Assembly: GCA_016715645.1 (NCBI GenBank) | Contig: JADJZR010000015.1 | Span: forward strand, 1-64,000 | Direction of reading: 5' to 3' | Source of the DNA: Elusimicrobiota bacterium | GTDB lineage: Bacteria > Elusimicrobiota > Elusimicrobia > FEN-1173 | DNA: 64,000 nucleotides | Translations under genes and position numbers: made by a program | Notes under the pieces: generated by a model | The model's database searches: none | Told to the model about the DNA's origin: nothing | The model's input: only the letters and a program-made list of their open reading frames with translations | In this document: piece after piece, positions 1 to 9,311 of the stretch | Layout of the letters: each line of letters begins with the position of its first letter | How positions within the stretch are numbered: the first letter of the stretch is position 1

Positions 1-1261
1 CGTATCCGCCTCCAAACGATTGGGGGTTTTTAATCAATCGGAAGGGCATCTGAAACAACTCAATTAACAAATTGCTTTTACCCTTGTATTCTGCCAACAC
101 TTCAAAATAGGCCTTTGCCGATTCTTCAAACATATACACATTTTTGGCCGGAAAGAGAGACGGCAAAAAGGGAAACACCGGATTTCCGCCCGTGAAAATA
201 TAGTTTTTAACCATCCACGGCACGAACAGGGCAAAAGACGGAAGAGCCACGCAAGCCCCGTCCAGCAATCGGTCTCGCAATGAGCGGGGACCGGGCCAAC
301 ACACGAGAAGGCCTGTGAGAAGAGCCGGGGTCATCACCCCGGTGTATTTAATCCCTGAGGCAAATCCACCGGCGCATCCCGCAAGCACAAACCAAGCTCG
401 GTTTCGATCCCGTATCCCCCGATCGGCCGCCCAGACAGCCAGCACGGTATAAAACGCCAAGGGCATTTCCACATACGTTTCCGTTGACAACATCAGAACG
501 CAGGGGGCCGTTAAAAAAAGCAGTAAATCCCATCGTTTCTCTTGGCCCCGGCCCATGACCCACACCAGCCCGCCCGTGGCCGCGCCCATGAGCAAATTAA
601 ATAAATGGGAAGAGACATCACTGCCCGCGGCGAGGAACCAACCAAAAATAAGCTCCATGTTCTGAGGAAAATGCCCGTATTGGTTGAATGGAACAAAACC
701 GATTTTCCCCTCCTGAAGATAGCGTAGCGGAAGAGCGAGATGATAGACAAGACTGTCGTAGTATGTGGGCGGAGCCAGAGCCACCAATAACCCCATAATA
801 AAGATCACCACGGCGGTGGCTTTCACCCCCCACCCCAGCATCAAAGTTGGGGGTATCGTTAACTCCTTTTTCTCAACAGCACGGATGGCCCTGCGCCATT
901 CGCCCGCACCCAGTGCGCCCCATGCTAACGTAAAGAGCGCAATCGGTGTCGGTGAATAAAAACCAGCGGTTCCCAGAATCAACAAACCCAATGAAAAGGG
1001 AACCAAACCAACCGCAAAAGAGAGAAGAAATGTTTCGATCCACCCCATCCCCTCGATTTGGGTTCGCCGATCGGCTCCAGTCCACCGAAGAAAGGCCCGG
1101 CCGCATCCGGCCGAGAAAGCGACCAAAAACACAGCCAACGCACCTTCCCACAAACGACCGAAAATGCCCGGAATGGGATAGTACCGAAAATAGGTGGCGG
1201 TCATCGAAGCCGCAACAATTGAATAAAGCCCAATTACGATTTTGGATTGAACAGAGCGCAC
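1..1261 (-). CDS. GT-C type membrane glycosyltransferase (partial, runs off window start)
   Basis: From a GTG at 1261 the minus strand stays open through 420 codons to base 1, so the C-terminus lies outside the window. A GGAAGG ribosome-binding site precedes the GTG by about 7 nt. The product is a polytopic membrane protein with long hydrophobic helices separated by loops. Recognisable pieces are YYDSLVYHLALPL (about residue 165), FPQNMELIFGW just after it, ETYVEMPLAFY (about 260) and ASGIKYTGVMTP (about 305). These are typical of polyprenyl-phosphate-sugar-dependent GT-C enzymes of the PMT/ArnT-like superfamily. It is the last gene seen of a glycan operon and overlaps the preceding GT2 gene by 28 nt. 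Family-level assignment only; donor and acceptor are unknown. Confidence 0.75.
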   Translation of the reverse strand, partial: MRSVQSKIVIGLYSIVAASMTATYFRYYPIPGIFGRLWEGALAVFLVAFSAGCGRAFLRWTGADRRTQIEGMGWIETFLLSFAVGLVPFSLGLLILGTAGFYSPTPIALFTLAWGALGAGEWRRAIRAVEKKELTIPPTLMLGWGVKATAVVIFIMGLLVALAPPTYYDSLVYHLALPLRYLQEGKIGFVPFNQYGHFPQNMELIFGWFLAAGSDVSSHLFNLLMGAATGGLVWVMGRGQEKRWDLLLFLTAPCVLMLSTETYVEMPLAFYTVLAVWAADRGIRDRNRAWFVLAGCAGGFASGIKYTGVMTPALLTGLLVCWPGPRSLRDRLLDGACVALPSFALFVPWMVKNYIFTGGNPVFPFLPSLFPAKNVYMFEESAKAYFEVLAEYKGKSNLLIELFQMPFRLIKNPQSFGGGY

Positions 1262-1971
1262 GGCGCCACCTTCCATCGAAACAGAACCCAACGCACCAAC
1301 ACCCACAGCGTGCCCAGGCCATACCAGACGCTTCGTCGGAAACTGATGGACGAAGACACTTTTTCATACCGCGTGGGAACGGGGATGTCCCCTAACCGAA
1401 ACCCAAAATGGACGGCCTGAACAATAAACTGTTGGTCAAACACAAAGTTGTTGGAATTTCTTTCCCACGGAATCGTCTCAAGAACGCGCCGGTGGTATGC
1501 CCTGTAACCACTGTGGGTTTCACCCAAATTCTGGCCGAGAACAAAATTTTCCAGCCCCGTCAGAGCGCGGTTAAAAAAATATTTATAAGCCGGCATTCCA
1601 CCCGAGATGGATTCTTTTCGGGTGCGAATCCGGCATCCGAACACCACATCCACCACATCTTTTTCGATCAGCCCAGTTAAAAAAGGCGTTAGCCGAGAGT
1701 CATATTGATAGTCGGGGTGAATCATAACGACAATATCCGCGCCCCGGTCCAGAGCCGCTCGATAACAAGTTTTTTGGTTTGCCCCATAACCCCTATTTTC
1801 GGGATGCCGAATAACCGTTAACCCCAGCCGTTCGGCTAAGGCGACGGTTCCGTCCTGGGACGCGTCGTCCACCAGGATGATTTCGTCCACGGCCCCGGGT
1901 GGAATGTCTTTCAGGGTTTTTTCCAACGTTTTTTCGGCGTTGTAGGCCGGGAGGACAGCCACCACTTTCAT
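1234..1971 (-). CDS. Family 2 glycosyltransferase (polyprenyl-phosphate sugar transferase-like)
   Basis: A 245-residue GT-A protein beginning MKVVAVLPAYNA. The nucleotide-sugar fold shows LPAYNAEKTLE near residue 7, VDDASQDGT near 34 and an HPDYQYD motif near 88 in place of the usual DxD. The C-terminus has one hydrophobic stretch (VWYGLGTLWVLVRWVLF) that could associate with the membrane. It resembles DPM1/GtrB-like enzymes that charge a polyprenyl phosphate with a sugar for GT-C transferases, and both neighbours include GT-C proteins, which fits that role. An in-frame start 17 codons upstream is possible but extends into the methyltransferase gene; the internal ATG at 1971 matches family N-termini. 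Specificity cannot be read from sequence. Confidence 0.85.
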   Translation of the reverse strand: MKVVAVLPAYNAEKTLEKTLKDIPPGAVDEIILVDDASQDGTVALAERLGLTVIRHPENRGYGANQKTCYRAALDRGADIVVMIHPDYQYDSRLTPFLTGLIEKDVVDVVFGCRIRTRKESISGGMPAYKYFFNRALTGLENFVLGQNLGETHSGYRAYHRRVLETIPWERNSNNFVFDQQFIVQAVHFGFRLGDIPVPTRYEKVSSSISFRRSVWYGLGTLWVLVRWVLFRWKVAPCALFNPKS

Positions 1972-1973
1972 TC

Positions 1974-2789
1974 TCAACTCCTTTTTTGGGCCAGAACGGC
2001 CAACGTGTTGGCTAAACCCCACATTCCCAGGGTTCTGTTCAATCCACCCACTAGGGCGATACGAAATAGTCCCTTTCCATAAACCGACAGGGCTTTATAA
2101 AAAGTCCAACCTCTTAACGGTTTCACACCGTGCCTTTCCAACAAAAACCGAAGACTTTTCCTGTTAAATAAATGCCAATGCCCAGGAGCCACGTTGAGGT
2201 TCATAAACCGGGGCGACCCCCATCGACGGGCCAAAGAGCCGTAGTTCGGGGTTTCAATGTAGATCAGCCCCCCCGGTTTGAGGGATTTAAGCATTTGTTC
2301 CAACAGAACAGAAGGGTCCCGCAAATGTTCAATCACTTGGATGGCAACGGCCGCGTCAAAATGGTTTTGGGGAAGTCTGACTCGTTCGATTGGTTCATTG
2401 AAAATAGGAATTCCCTCCGAACCGATCGCTAAACCCCGGGCCGGTTCGACTCCCGTCACCTCAAATCCCATGGACTGGGCCACTCTTAAAAATTCCCCCC
2501 GGTTACACCCCACCTCCAACAATCGCCCCGGTTTTTTGAGATGGCGGATCAGGAGATCCGCCAATCGGCGGTGATGGTAACGAAATCCTTCTCGAAGCGG
2601 GTCCATGGCCGACGCATAGGCCCCGGCGTCCGTTGATTGATGTGAATCGTCCCCTTCGGAGGGCAACGGCCGAATGTGGGCCATTCCACAGTTTTCGCAT
2701 TCCCAAAGGCGGTGATTTGTCCCAGCTGGCCCGTTCTGAATGGTATTTGAACCGCAAAGGACACACTGTCCCCCGGGGGGCCCGCTCAC
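1974..2789 (-). CDS. Class I SAM-dependent methyltransferase with N-terminal zinc-ribbon-like motif
   Basis: The 271-residue protein starts with two CxxC pairs (CVLC near 9, CENC near 31), as in many sugar or lipid methyltransferases of the Methyltransf_23 type. The Rossmann core follows: LLEVGCNRGEFL (motif I, about residue 90), VTGVEPA (motif II), FDAAVAIQVIEHLRDP (about 145) and LKPGGLIYIETPN. The C-terminal third is hydrophobic-rich. It overlaps the upstream GT-C gene by 4 nt, so translation is probably coupled. The glycan context suggests methylation of a surface sugar or carrier, which is inference. No disruption seen. Confidence 0.85.
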   Translation of the reverse strand: MSGPPGGQCVLCGSNTIQNGPAGTNHRLWECENCGMAHIRPLPSEGDDSHQSTDAGAYASAMDPLREGFRYHHRRLADLLIRHLKKPGRLLEVGCNRGEFLRVAQSMGFEVTGVEPARGLAIGSEGIPIFNEPIERVRLPQNHFDAAVAIQVIEHLRDPSVLLEQMLKSLKPGGLIYIETPNYGSLARRWGSPRFMNLNVAPGHWHLFNRKSLRFLLERHGVKPLRGWTFYKALSVYGKGLFRIALVGGLNRTLGMWGLANTLAVLAQKRS

Positions 2790-4297
2790 AACTTTTTTCC
2801 TCGACCGGAAACAATGGCGACCGAGGGATTGTGGACTCCCCGGGGAGGCGGATCGGAAATTTGATGGATCAACGAAAAATGGTCCCGAAACAATTTAAAC
2901 TTAGGATCCGAATCCGGGGTTGCGGAGCTGACGAGCAAATAGTCATAGGAATTTAATTCGTTCAACAATTCTCCAGACGCCGGAGCCCCTTTATCGACCT
3001 GAACCAACCGTTGGTCCGTGAAATCAACTTTAACCTCAAGGGGGTCCAAGGGTGAAAAGTTCGGGGTGTGGGAGAATCGCAGAATACGACTGCCGGGCGG
3101 GACATGGGATCTGACCCAATCCGCCATTTGAAGTCGGGTGTCCTTTCTTTCCAGATACCGGATTTCCCGGTGGGTCGGCGGTAGTGACATCAGCAAGACC
3201 GCAACGCCCAACCCCGCGCCCGCCCAGGGACGCCGAGAAAAAACGGTGACCGCCCCTCGGGCCGCTAATAAAAACAACGGGGGGTAAAGCCCTAGAGCAT
3301 AATGGGGATTTTGAAGCCGCCACAGCCCAACAAAACAAAGCAAGCTGGCCCATAAAATCACCATCCACCGCCAGGTGCCTTCGTCACGAACCGCCACCAC
3401 CAAACCCATTCCACCTAAAACACATCCCAGCGGACCCACATTGCTCCACAGGTGCCCGATCGTGGGCAAAAAAGGCGTCCGCGTCCCTGGAACACCGACA
3501 ATTTTTGGCGCCAGGTGATTTAACCGCGACAGAAAATCTCCTGCGGCTAAAAAGGTAAACGGCGACCCGACAAAAAATCCAATCGCGGTGAAGGCGAGCA
3601 AGATCGCGATCAGCCGAAAGGGTTTGTGGTATTTATTAATTAATGGGATGGCCATAAGCGGGAACAAAAGCACACCCGGATAGTATTTTGTCGCGGCCGC
3701 TAATCCCACGCAAAAAGCCGCCACAGCGGCGTGACGGACAGACCCAGAACCTTGAAATTCCAATATTCGGTCTATCGCCAACAACGTAAAAAAACAAGCG
3801 GTTACGTCAACGGTGCCGTAGTGGCTTTGCTGAACGTGCAGAACATTGACGGCCACCCAGGCGGCGCAAGCGAGCCCGACAACCGTTCCCGCCCGACGCC
3901 GACCGATATCGTAGATCAACCACACCGTTAAGAGGGCAAACCCCACCGACAGGCCCCGGGCCATGAGTGTAAACGGGGTTCCATTCCCATCCACATACAT
4001 CTTTGCCAAACCCTCCAGTCCGGGTCCACCCAACAAACCAGAGAGGGTGGAAACCAATCGGATGGTCCCCGCCAATAGAAAGAGAAAAAACCCGGGATAA
4101 TCGTAAAAATCGGGATTAATGACACCGGCCACAATGCGCAAGGAATAATGGATCACCACCGATTCATCAATGTGGGCGTATTTTAACGGCAACCCCCAGT
4201 CCAAAGCCCGCAACCGAAAATAAAGGGCCAGACCAAGCACCCCAATCTTGCAAACCCAGGACACAAATACTGAAGATCCTAAAGAAACGCCTTTCAT
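2786..4297 (-). CDS. GT39-like membrane glycosyltransferase
   Basis: A 503-residue polytopic protein. The N-terminal region has the acidic loop HIDESVVIHYSL after the first membrane helix, like the catalytic Asp/Glu of protein O-mannosyltransferase and ArnT-type enzymes. About ten hydrophobic helices follow, with the loop HYGTVDVTACFF and positively charged cytoplasmic loops. The last 120 residues are soluble and probably periplasmic. It sits between a GT2 gene (4-nt overlap upstream) and a methyltransferase (4-nt overlap downstream), a tight operon for building or attaching a glycan. Acceptor unknown; pilin or other surface protein glycosylation is possible given the adjoining pilus cluster, but unproven. 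Confidence 0.8.
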   Translation of the reverse strand: MKGVSLGSSVFVSWVCKIGVLGLALYFRLRALDWGLPLKYAHIDESVVIHYSLRIVAGVINPDFYDYPGFFLFLLAGTIRLVSTLSGLLGGPGLEGLAKMYVDGNGTPFTLMARGLSVGFALLTVWLIYDIGRRRAGTVVGLACAAWVAVNVLHVQQSHYGTVDVTACFFTLLAIDRILEFQGSGSVRHAAVAAFCVGLAAATKYYPGVLLFPLMAIPLINKYHKPFRLIAILLAFTAIGFFVGSPFTFLAAGDFLSRLNHLAPKIVGVPGTRTPFLPTIGHLWSNVGPLGCVLGGMGLVVAVRDEGTWRWMVILWASLLCFVGLWRLQNPHYALGLYPPLFLLAARGAVTVFSRRPWAGAGLGVAVLLMSLPPTHREIRYLERKDTRLQMADWVRSHVPPGSRILRFSHTPNFSPLDPLEVKVDFTDQRLVQVDKGAPASGELLNELNSYDYLLVSSATPDSDPKFKLFRDHFSLIHQISDPPPRGVHNPSVAIVSGRGKKL

Positions 4298-5020
4298 GAA
4301 TTGATTAGTTTCCTTAACCGGATGACAACCGCTAAGTTTCGGACTATCGTTGTGCCTACCCGCATTTTACTGGCGGTGGGTTTTTGGTCATACCGAAGGT
4401 CTAAAGGAACCTCCATTACCCGGGGGTGAAATGCACCAGCCTTCACCACCAGCTCAGCGGAAGCCGCAAACCCGGTTTCCGATACCAGTGAGGGCCACTT
4501 ATCCATCATTCGCTTAACCAAAGACCCTTTATAGCAACGAAACCCGCAGGTGTAGTCTTTAAGTCCGCGAATAGGGATCAACATCCTAAAAACGAGCGCG
4601 GCGCAGTCACTCAGAAATCGCCGATAGGCCGGAACACCCGTCACCTGGGCCCCACGTACAAACCGGGAAGCCACCACCAATTCGGCCCGACTCTCTTCGA
4701 TCAGTCGGACCATGGCCGGGATTTGAGCGGGCGAATGGGTGTTGTCGGCATCCAAAGTGACCACGATGTCCGTGTCGGATAAGAAAGGGGCCAGTGCCGA
4801 AAACCCTGTCCTAAGTGCCGCCCCCAAACCCTGATTTTTCAAATGCCGAATCAATTCCAACGAAATTTTACCCCGCCACGATTCAGCCACTTGAGCCGTC
4901 CGATCCGCAGACCCATCGTCCACAACCCACACGAAAAACCGCGAATCACGCCGATCCCTTCAAAACTTATCCAAAGCCGATTCTTCATTGAACGCGGCTA
5001 GTGGACGCAAGATGGATCAT
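4294..5020 (-). CDS. Family 2 glycosyltransferase with frame-disrupted N-terminus
   Basis: The intact reading frame covers 4294-4932 (212 codons, GTG start) and begins at WVVDDGSADRT, normally about 30 residues into a GT2 enzyme. The missing N-terminus can be seen upstream in other frames: AAFNEESALDKF, then EGIGVIRGF, joined across T runs near 4958 and 4934, with a possible ATG at 5020. Two or three single-base corrections would give one continuous protein. The rest is normal: VTLDADNTHSP (DxD), VVASRFVRGAQV, and DYTCGFRCY near the C-terminus. It resembles dolichol-phosphate mannosyltransferase-like proteins without the C-terminal membrane domain. Read either as sequencing error or as a recently damaged gene; I favour error. 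Confidence 0.7.
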
Positions 5021-5030
5021 CTATAACAAA

Positions 5031-5696
5031 TTATTTGGAGGATTGGAAAAAACGGATGGAATAAAAAATGAGCGATGCGACAAAAGAAAAAATGCCCGTC
5101 CGGCCCATTAACACGGCAAAGGCGGCTAATTTCGGAGACTCACTGTCGGGTTGCACACCGATTTTCTGACGTACGATGACCCAGACAATTAAACACACCA
5201 ACGCCACTATCGGCGCCGCTCTTCCAAATACAGCTCGAACAAAACCGCCGGAAGGAGCCGAGCTTTGAACAGGCTCGGCTTTTAAGAAATAGAGGGTTTG
5301 GATTTTCTTAAAGGCTTCCTTGTAACTTTCCGCCTCCACGCCTCGGGCGATGCGAGCGCGATACTCTTCCATCACCTCCGCCAATTGGTCCGCTTTCACC
5401 GCCGCCGTCATGAGACCTTCATGGGCCCGTGGGTCTTTCGGATCGGAATTCACCAACCGCCAATATTCTTCAAGGGCGTGTTGGTAAAACGGCTTGAACG
5501 AAACCCGATCGGCCTTGGAGACATAGGCCGCCGCTAACCCGTGGCGCAACCGTCGATCGTCGGGCACCTGCCGTAAAGCAATCTGGAATATTTTGAGAAC
5601 ATCGTCCCAGGACTGGCGCTGACGCGCGATGTCGGCCTGCTTTAAAAATCCTTCCACGACGATATCGTTTTCGTTCGGGGAAGGACTTTGTGTCAC
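5031..5696 (-). CDS. TPR-like protein with two C-terminal membrane segments
   Basis: A 221-residue protein. Residues about 10-150 are helical with TPR-like spacing (WDDVLKIFQIALRQVPDD, ALEEYWRLVNSDPKDPRAHEG). Two hydrophobic segments follow near 160-180 (IVALVCLIVWVIV) and 195-215 (GIFSFVASLIFYSI), so the TPR part is probably cytoplasmic and tethered to the membrane. It begins 20 nt after the pilQ stop and is probably co-transcribed with the pilus genes. No specific family recognised; a role in pilus assembly or the neighbouring glycan pathway would be inference. Confidence 0.7.
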   Translation of the reverse strand: MTQSPSPNENDIVVEGFLKQADIARQRQSWDDVLKIFQIALRQVPDDRRLRHGLAAAYVSKADRVSFKPFYQHALEEYWRLVNSDPKDPRAHEGLMTAAVKADQLAEVMEEYRARIARGVEAESYKEAFKKIQTLYFLKAEPVQSSAPSGGFVRAVFGRAAPIVALVCLIVWVIVRQKIGVQPDSESPKLAAFAVLMGRTGIFSFVASLIFYSIRFFQSSK

Positions 5697-5715
5697 CGAT
5701 GAGGACCTGGCACGA

Positions 5716-7645
5716 TCAGTCGGGCACGACCCGAGCGGTCACGAACACCAAAATCTCTTTGCGCCGTTTGTCATTGGTCGTGCTTCGGAAAAACACGCCC
5801 AACACCGGCAAATCGCCCAGCAAAGGAACTTTCGAGGCGACCTCAACCATTTTTTCGCTCACGAGCCCGCCGATCACCAACGTTTCTCCGTCTTTAATCA
5901 TCACTTCGGTTTCCGCAACCGTGGTATCGATGGTGGGCGGGGAAATACGCGCATCGGCGATTTCACTGACCTCCGGCCTGACCTTAAGACGAATTCGATT
6001 GTCGACGTTAATGGTTGGCGTTACGTCGATAATAAACCCAACGGAAAGGAACGTAATGTTCTCGCTGACCACCCCATTCGACACCGTGCTGGTTTTGTAA
6101 GGGACCTGGGACCCGATTTGGATGCGGGCCGCTTGATTGTTGGTGGTGATCACTTTAGGATTGGTAAGAGTCTTGGTTTGCCCGTCCCGTTCGAGGGCAT
6201 TGAGCGTCATGGTCAAAATGTCCGAGTTGTTGATAAAACCAAACGTAATGGCCGCCTCCTGAGGCCCAGGGAGGGCAACGCCGGTCCCTCGAGCTGACGG
6301 TTTAAGGGCTTGGGTCACAAACTCCTCAAGGTCCCCGTCGAATTATTTCTCACCCATCCACCCAGGCCCACCGGTCGGATCTATCGTTGTCCCCGCTTTT
6401 TCCGATCTATACCAATGTCTCTTTGCGTGACCCGCTCGTCGCTTGGTTGGCATACTCCCATTGAACACCCAGTTGAAGCGTTTTATTCACGTCGATCTGA
6501 ACCACTTTCGTTTCAATCAACACCTGGGGTGGCTTGCTGTCCAGTTCTGCAATTAATCGTTCCGCGGCGGCCAACCCTTCCGGCGTGTCGGTCACCACCA
6601 GGGCGTTGTTGCGCTCGTCCACGCTCACCTTGGCGTTGGGAGAAATTCGAACCGCTCCCAAATGGGCGGCAATTTCAGCGGCTTTTCCGTAATTGAGAAC
6701 GTAGGTTTTGTAATTGACCACGGAACGGCCTCGATCCAAACTCAACGTTTCCGGGGTTAGGATTCGAATCACATTATTGCCCATTTGCTGGGCCACCAAC
6801 CCCTGCATGGCAAGGATGGTGTTAAAAACTTCATTAAAAGGGACTTGGTCCAGATGGATCGTCACGAACCCCCTAAGATCCGCGGCGTATATAATATTCA
6901 CCCCGCTCATCTCGGAAAGAACACGAAGGACATCCTTAATTTCCGCGTCCTCAAAGTCGATGGTAATGGGGTTCTTCGGAAGAGAAGCCAACAAATCTTT
7001 CACGCCTTTCCGGTTTCCACCCAGAGCCCGTTCGATGGCGGTGGATTCCACACGAGCCGTCTCTTCCCCGGAGAGCACCGAGGTTTCCCTGGTTTCAAGG
7101 GAATCGGCTCCGCTGAATTTCAAAACGATGCCGTTTCCATCCCGGAGGGATTGGTAGGGCACGGGATCTTTGACGTCCAAAACGACCCGTGTGACCATGT
7201 CGGCACCGGATTTAAACTGGGCGCTTCGTATCTTTAACAACGCCCCGTCGTTTACGCTGGCGGAATAGGGTTTTGGCCCGTGAAGCGTTTGGGAAAGTTC
7301 CACCACCACCCGATCCGGTTTGGTCAAAGAAAAAACCCGATAAGGGACTTCCCGGTCCATCTGAATTCGCAGGGCATTTTCCTTAAAGGCAATGCTTTTA
7401 ATAGTGGCCTGAGCCCCGCTCGTGTTAACGGGGGTCGCCAACGCTTTCCCGTGAACTCCGTCTAGTACCGCCGCGCCGAAAACCGTCGATTGGGGAATAG
7501 CCAAGGAGAACAACAGGAGAACCCGAAGGCTTTTTCCCAAAACAACTCGCGTGAACCTTTTTTTTCCGTCATTCCGGCAGGGGGTTAGCCGGAATCCATT
7601 CCGCGTCATTTCGGCAACGGTTCCAGTCCAATTAAATCTATCCAT
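5716..7645 (-). CDS. pilQ: Type IV pilus secretin PilQ (frame disrupted at about 6320-6405)
   Basis: PilQ forms the outer-membrane channel through which the pilus passes. Seen in order: signal-like segment (VLLLFSLAIPQSTVFG), an AMIN domain (IKSIAFKENALRIQMD... PDRVVVELSQ) for septal or peptidoglycan targeting, secretin N domains (ITIDFEDAEIKDVLRVLSEMSGVNIIYA, VNYKTYVLNYGKAAEIAAHLG), and the C-terminal secretin core (VPLLGDLPVLGVFFRST, TARVVPD end). The gene lies in two frames: 6407-7645 ends after SGSRKETLV, and 5716-6318 carries the core. Between them are at least one frameshift and an in-frame TAA near 6348. I chose ATG 7645 because GAGGCG stands 8 nt upstream. It is last in pilMNOPQ. Confidence 0.88.
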
Positions 7646-7702
7646 TGAATTTACGCCTCCTCGTCTCACTTTCTACTCCGTCCCGAACAAAAGGCTCGCT
7701 CT

Positions 7703-8184
7703 TTACGGCGCGGTTCCTTTCTCTTTTATCAACAGCAACTCAGACTCTTGTTTGCCCGGCCCCATCACAACCACCGATTTCTCTTTTACGACGCACTGGT
7801 ACCCTTCCACAGGCTTGCGTTTGGGGTCGAAAATCTTTCCATTTTGAACCAAATAAGTCACTCCCTCCGACGTCCGCAAAACGGCCCATCGCCCGGATGT
7901 GGTCTTGATAATCCCTTTGACTTCCACGTTAGCGGGTTAAAAGGAGAAATGGGTTCGGCGGACGCCCTGGGTCCCTCGTATCCCAGGGAAGCCCCCACCA
8001 GCGGAATAAACGGGTCGCGAAACCGGTCCCCCTTAAACACATAAGCCGCTGGAACGACGGGGGTGGACACAACCACGGGTTGCGTCAACAGAGAGTCCGA
8101 CACCTCTTGCCCGCGCACGTTCGGGACAAGAAACGTAACCCCCAGCCCCACCATGAAAGTCGATAATTTCGCCATAAGAGTCAT
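7703..8184 (-). CDS. pilP: Type IV pilus assembly protein PilP (single-base frameshift near 7927)
   Basis: PilP links the inner-membrane PilN/PilO pair to the secretin. The N-terminal half (7928-8184) has a signal-type hydrophobic start and the sequence YVFKGDRFRDPFIPLVG, typical of PilP just ahead of its beta domain. The C-terminal half continues in another frame: EVKGIIKTTSGRWAVLRTSEG, then YLVQNGKIFDPKRKPVEGY, the conserved PilP core. Adding one base between 7926 and 7929 gives NPLT-VEVKGIIK and a single protein of about 160 residues. The start overlaps the pilO stop by 4 nt. Either an assembly error or a broken gene; the neat repair favours error. Confidence 0.82.
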
Positions 8185-8729
8185 CCGTTATAAATGAACG
8201 CCAAAAGAGTGAAGGAGCCCGTAACCGTTTGATTTTTCTTGGAGTCGGCGCCGGCGTTGAGAACTACATTTCGCGCGCTCATAATCCGTTCTTGTTGTCC
8301 GATGGCCGCGAGAAATTTTCCAATGGAATAAACGGACCCGCTGATGCTCATTTCAATGGGGATCTCGGTGAAAAGATTGACGGCCTGGTCCGTGCGCGGT
8401 GAAAAAGTGGTGTAGCGCACACCGCTCTTTTCCGCCAGGGTGGAAACGGTGCGGATAATATCTTGAAGGTTTTTGTCCCGGGGAAGACGCTTTTCGACCG
8501 CGGCCACCTGACCTTTCAATTCTTCCACTCGTTTCAACAATTGGTCTAATTGGTTGGCGGTGGCGCGAAGGCCCTGGATACGACCGTTGACGCTGGCCAG
8601 TTCAGCTTCCCGATTCTGTATTTGCGCCCGAACAGGTTTTAAAAGCTTCGTGGTGTAAACATATCCAAACAGAACAACGGCCACCACCGCCACCGCCACC
8701 TGCTTTTGTTGTTCTTTATTAAGAGCCAT
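8181..8729 (-). CDS. pilO: Type IV pilus inner-membrane protein PilO
   Basis: A 182-residue bitopic protein of the alignment subcomplex. One membrane helix near 10-28 (VAVAVVAVVLFGYVYTT) is followed by a coiled coil at about 35-90 (REAELASVNGRIQGLRATANQLDQLLKRVEEL is the core region) and a small alpha/beta domain with GVRYTTFSPR and IPIEMSISGSVYSIGKFL, matching PilO C-terminal folds. Length and order (after pilN, before pilP) are standard. Its start lies 1 nt from the pilN stop. Intact. Confidence 0.9.
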   Translation of the reverse strand: MALNKEQQKQVAVAVVAVVLFGYVYTTKLLKPVRAQIQNREAELASVNGRIQGLRATANQLDQLLKRVEELKGQVAAVEKRLPRDKNLQDIIRTVSTLAEKSGVRYTTFSPRTDQAVNLFTEIPIEMSISGSVYSIGKFLAAIGQQERIMSARNVVLNAGADSKKNQTVTGSFTLLAFIYNG

Positions 8730-8730
8730 T

Positions 8731-9300
8731 TCAGTTGTCCGTCCGTCGGTAAGTAAAACTCATGGTAAACGAATAGATGGCGCTCGTGCCTTCGTTTTGC
8801 TCTTCCACGCGGATTTCCCCCAAATTCACGTTAGAGTAGAGGGTATTCGCCTGAAGAAGGTTCGTCAGCCAGTCGGCGATGGCGAAACTGCTTAACGCTT
8901 TGGCATCGGCCGTCACCGTCAACCCATAGGACGCGTCGGTGGTTGTCGTAAGGCGCGTAAACCAAATGTCTCCGGGCAAAAGCGACATGAAATCCTCAAA
9001 AAATTTGGGGTAGGTCAACGTTCCTTTTAACAACTGCTGAATCACCGAAAACCGGGAACTTAAGGCGCTCTCTTGGGCCTGGTAAGATTTGACCTGGGCG
9101 TCAATGGCTTCATACTTCTGCAACTCAGCTTGGGCCACCACCAACTCTTTCGCCAACGATTTAGACTTGGCGAACAGAGAACCATAAAAAGCCATCAAGG
9201 CGACAAACGCGATCCCCCCCGCGGCAATCCCAACCACCTTAAGCTGTTGCTGGGCCCTGGCGGCGTAAATTTCACGGGGAAGAAGGTTAATGCGGACCAT
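8731..9300 (-). CDS. pilN: Type IV pilus inner-membrane protein PilN
   Basis: A 189-residue protein that opens with the hallmark MVRINLLPRE, the INLLP motif that docks into the cytoplasmic PilM groove. A single membrane helix follows at about 22-44, then a coiled coil (KELVVAQAELQKYEAIDAQ) and a periplasmic ferredoxin-like domain. PilN pairs with PilO and couples PilM to PilP and PilQ. It begins 11 nt after the corrected pilM stop. Intact. Confidence 0.92.
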   Translation of the reverse strand: MVRINLLPREIYAARAQQQLKVVGIAAGGIAFVALMAFYGSLFAKSKSLAKELVVAQAELQKYEAIDAQVKSYQAQESALSSRFSVIQQLLKGTLTYPKFFEDFMSLLPGDIWFTRLTTTTDASYGLTVTADAKALSSFAIADWLTNLLQANTLYSNVNLGEIRVEEQNEGTSAIYSFTMSFTYRRTDN

Positions 9301-9311
9301 GGGAGCGGGGC

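Noticed and set aside
873..1367. A 164-codon minus-strand frame rich in Cys, Trp and Arg
   Set aside because: It is out of frame with the real GT2 and GT-C proteins read from the same strand.
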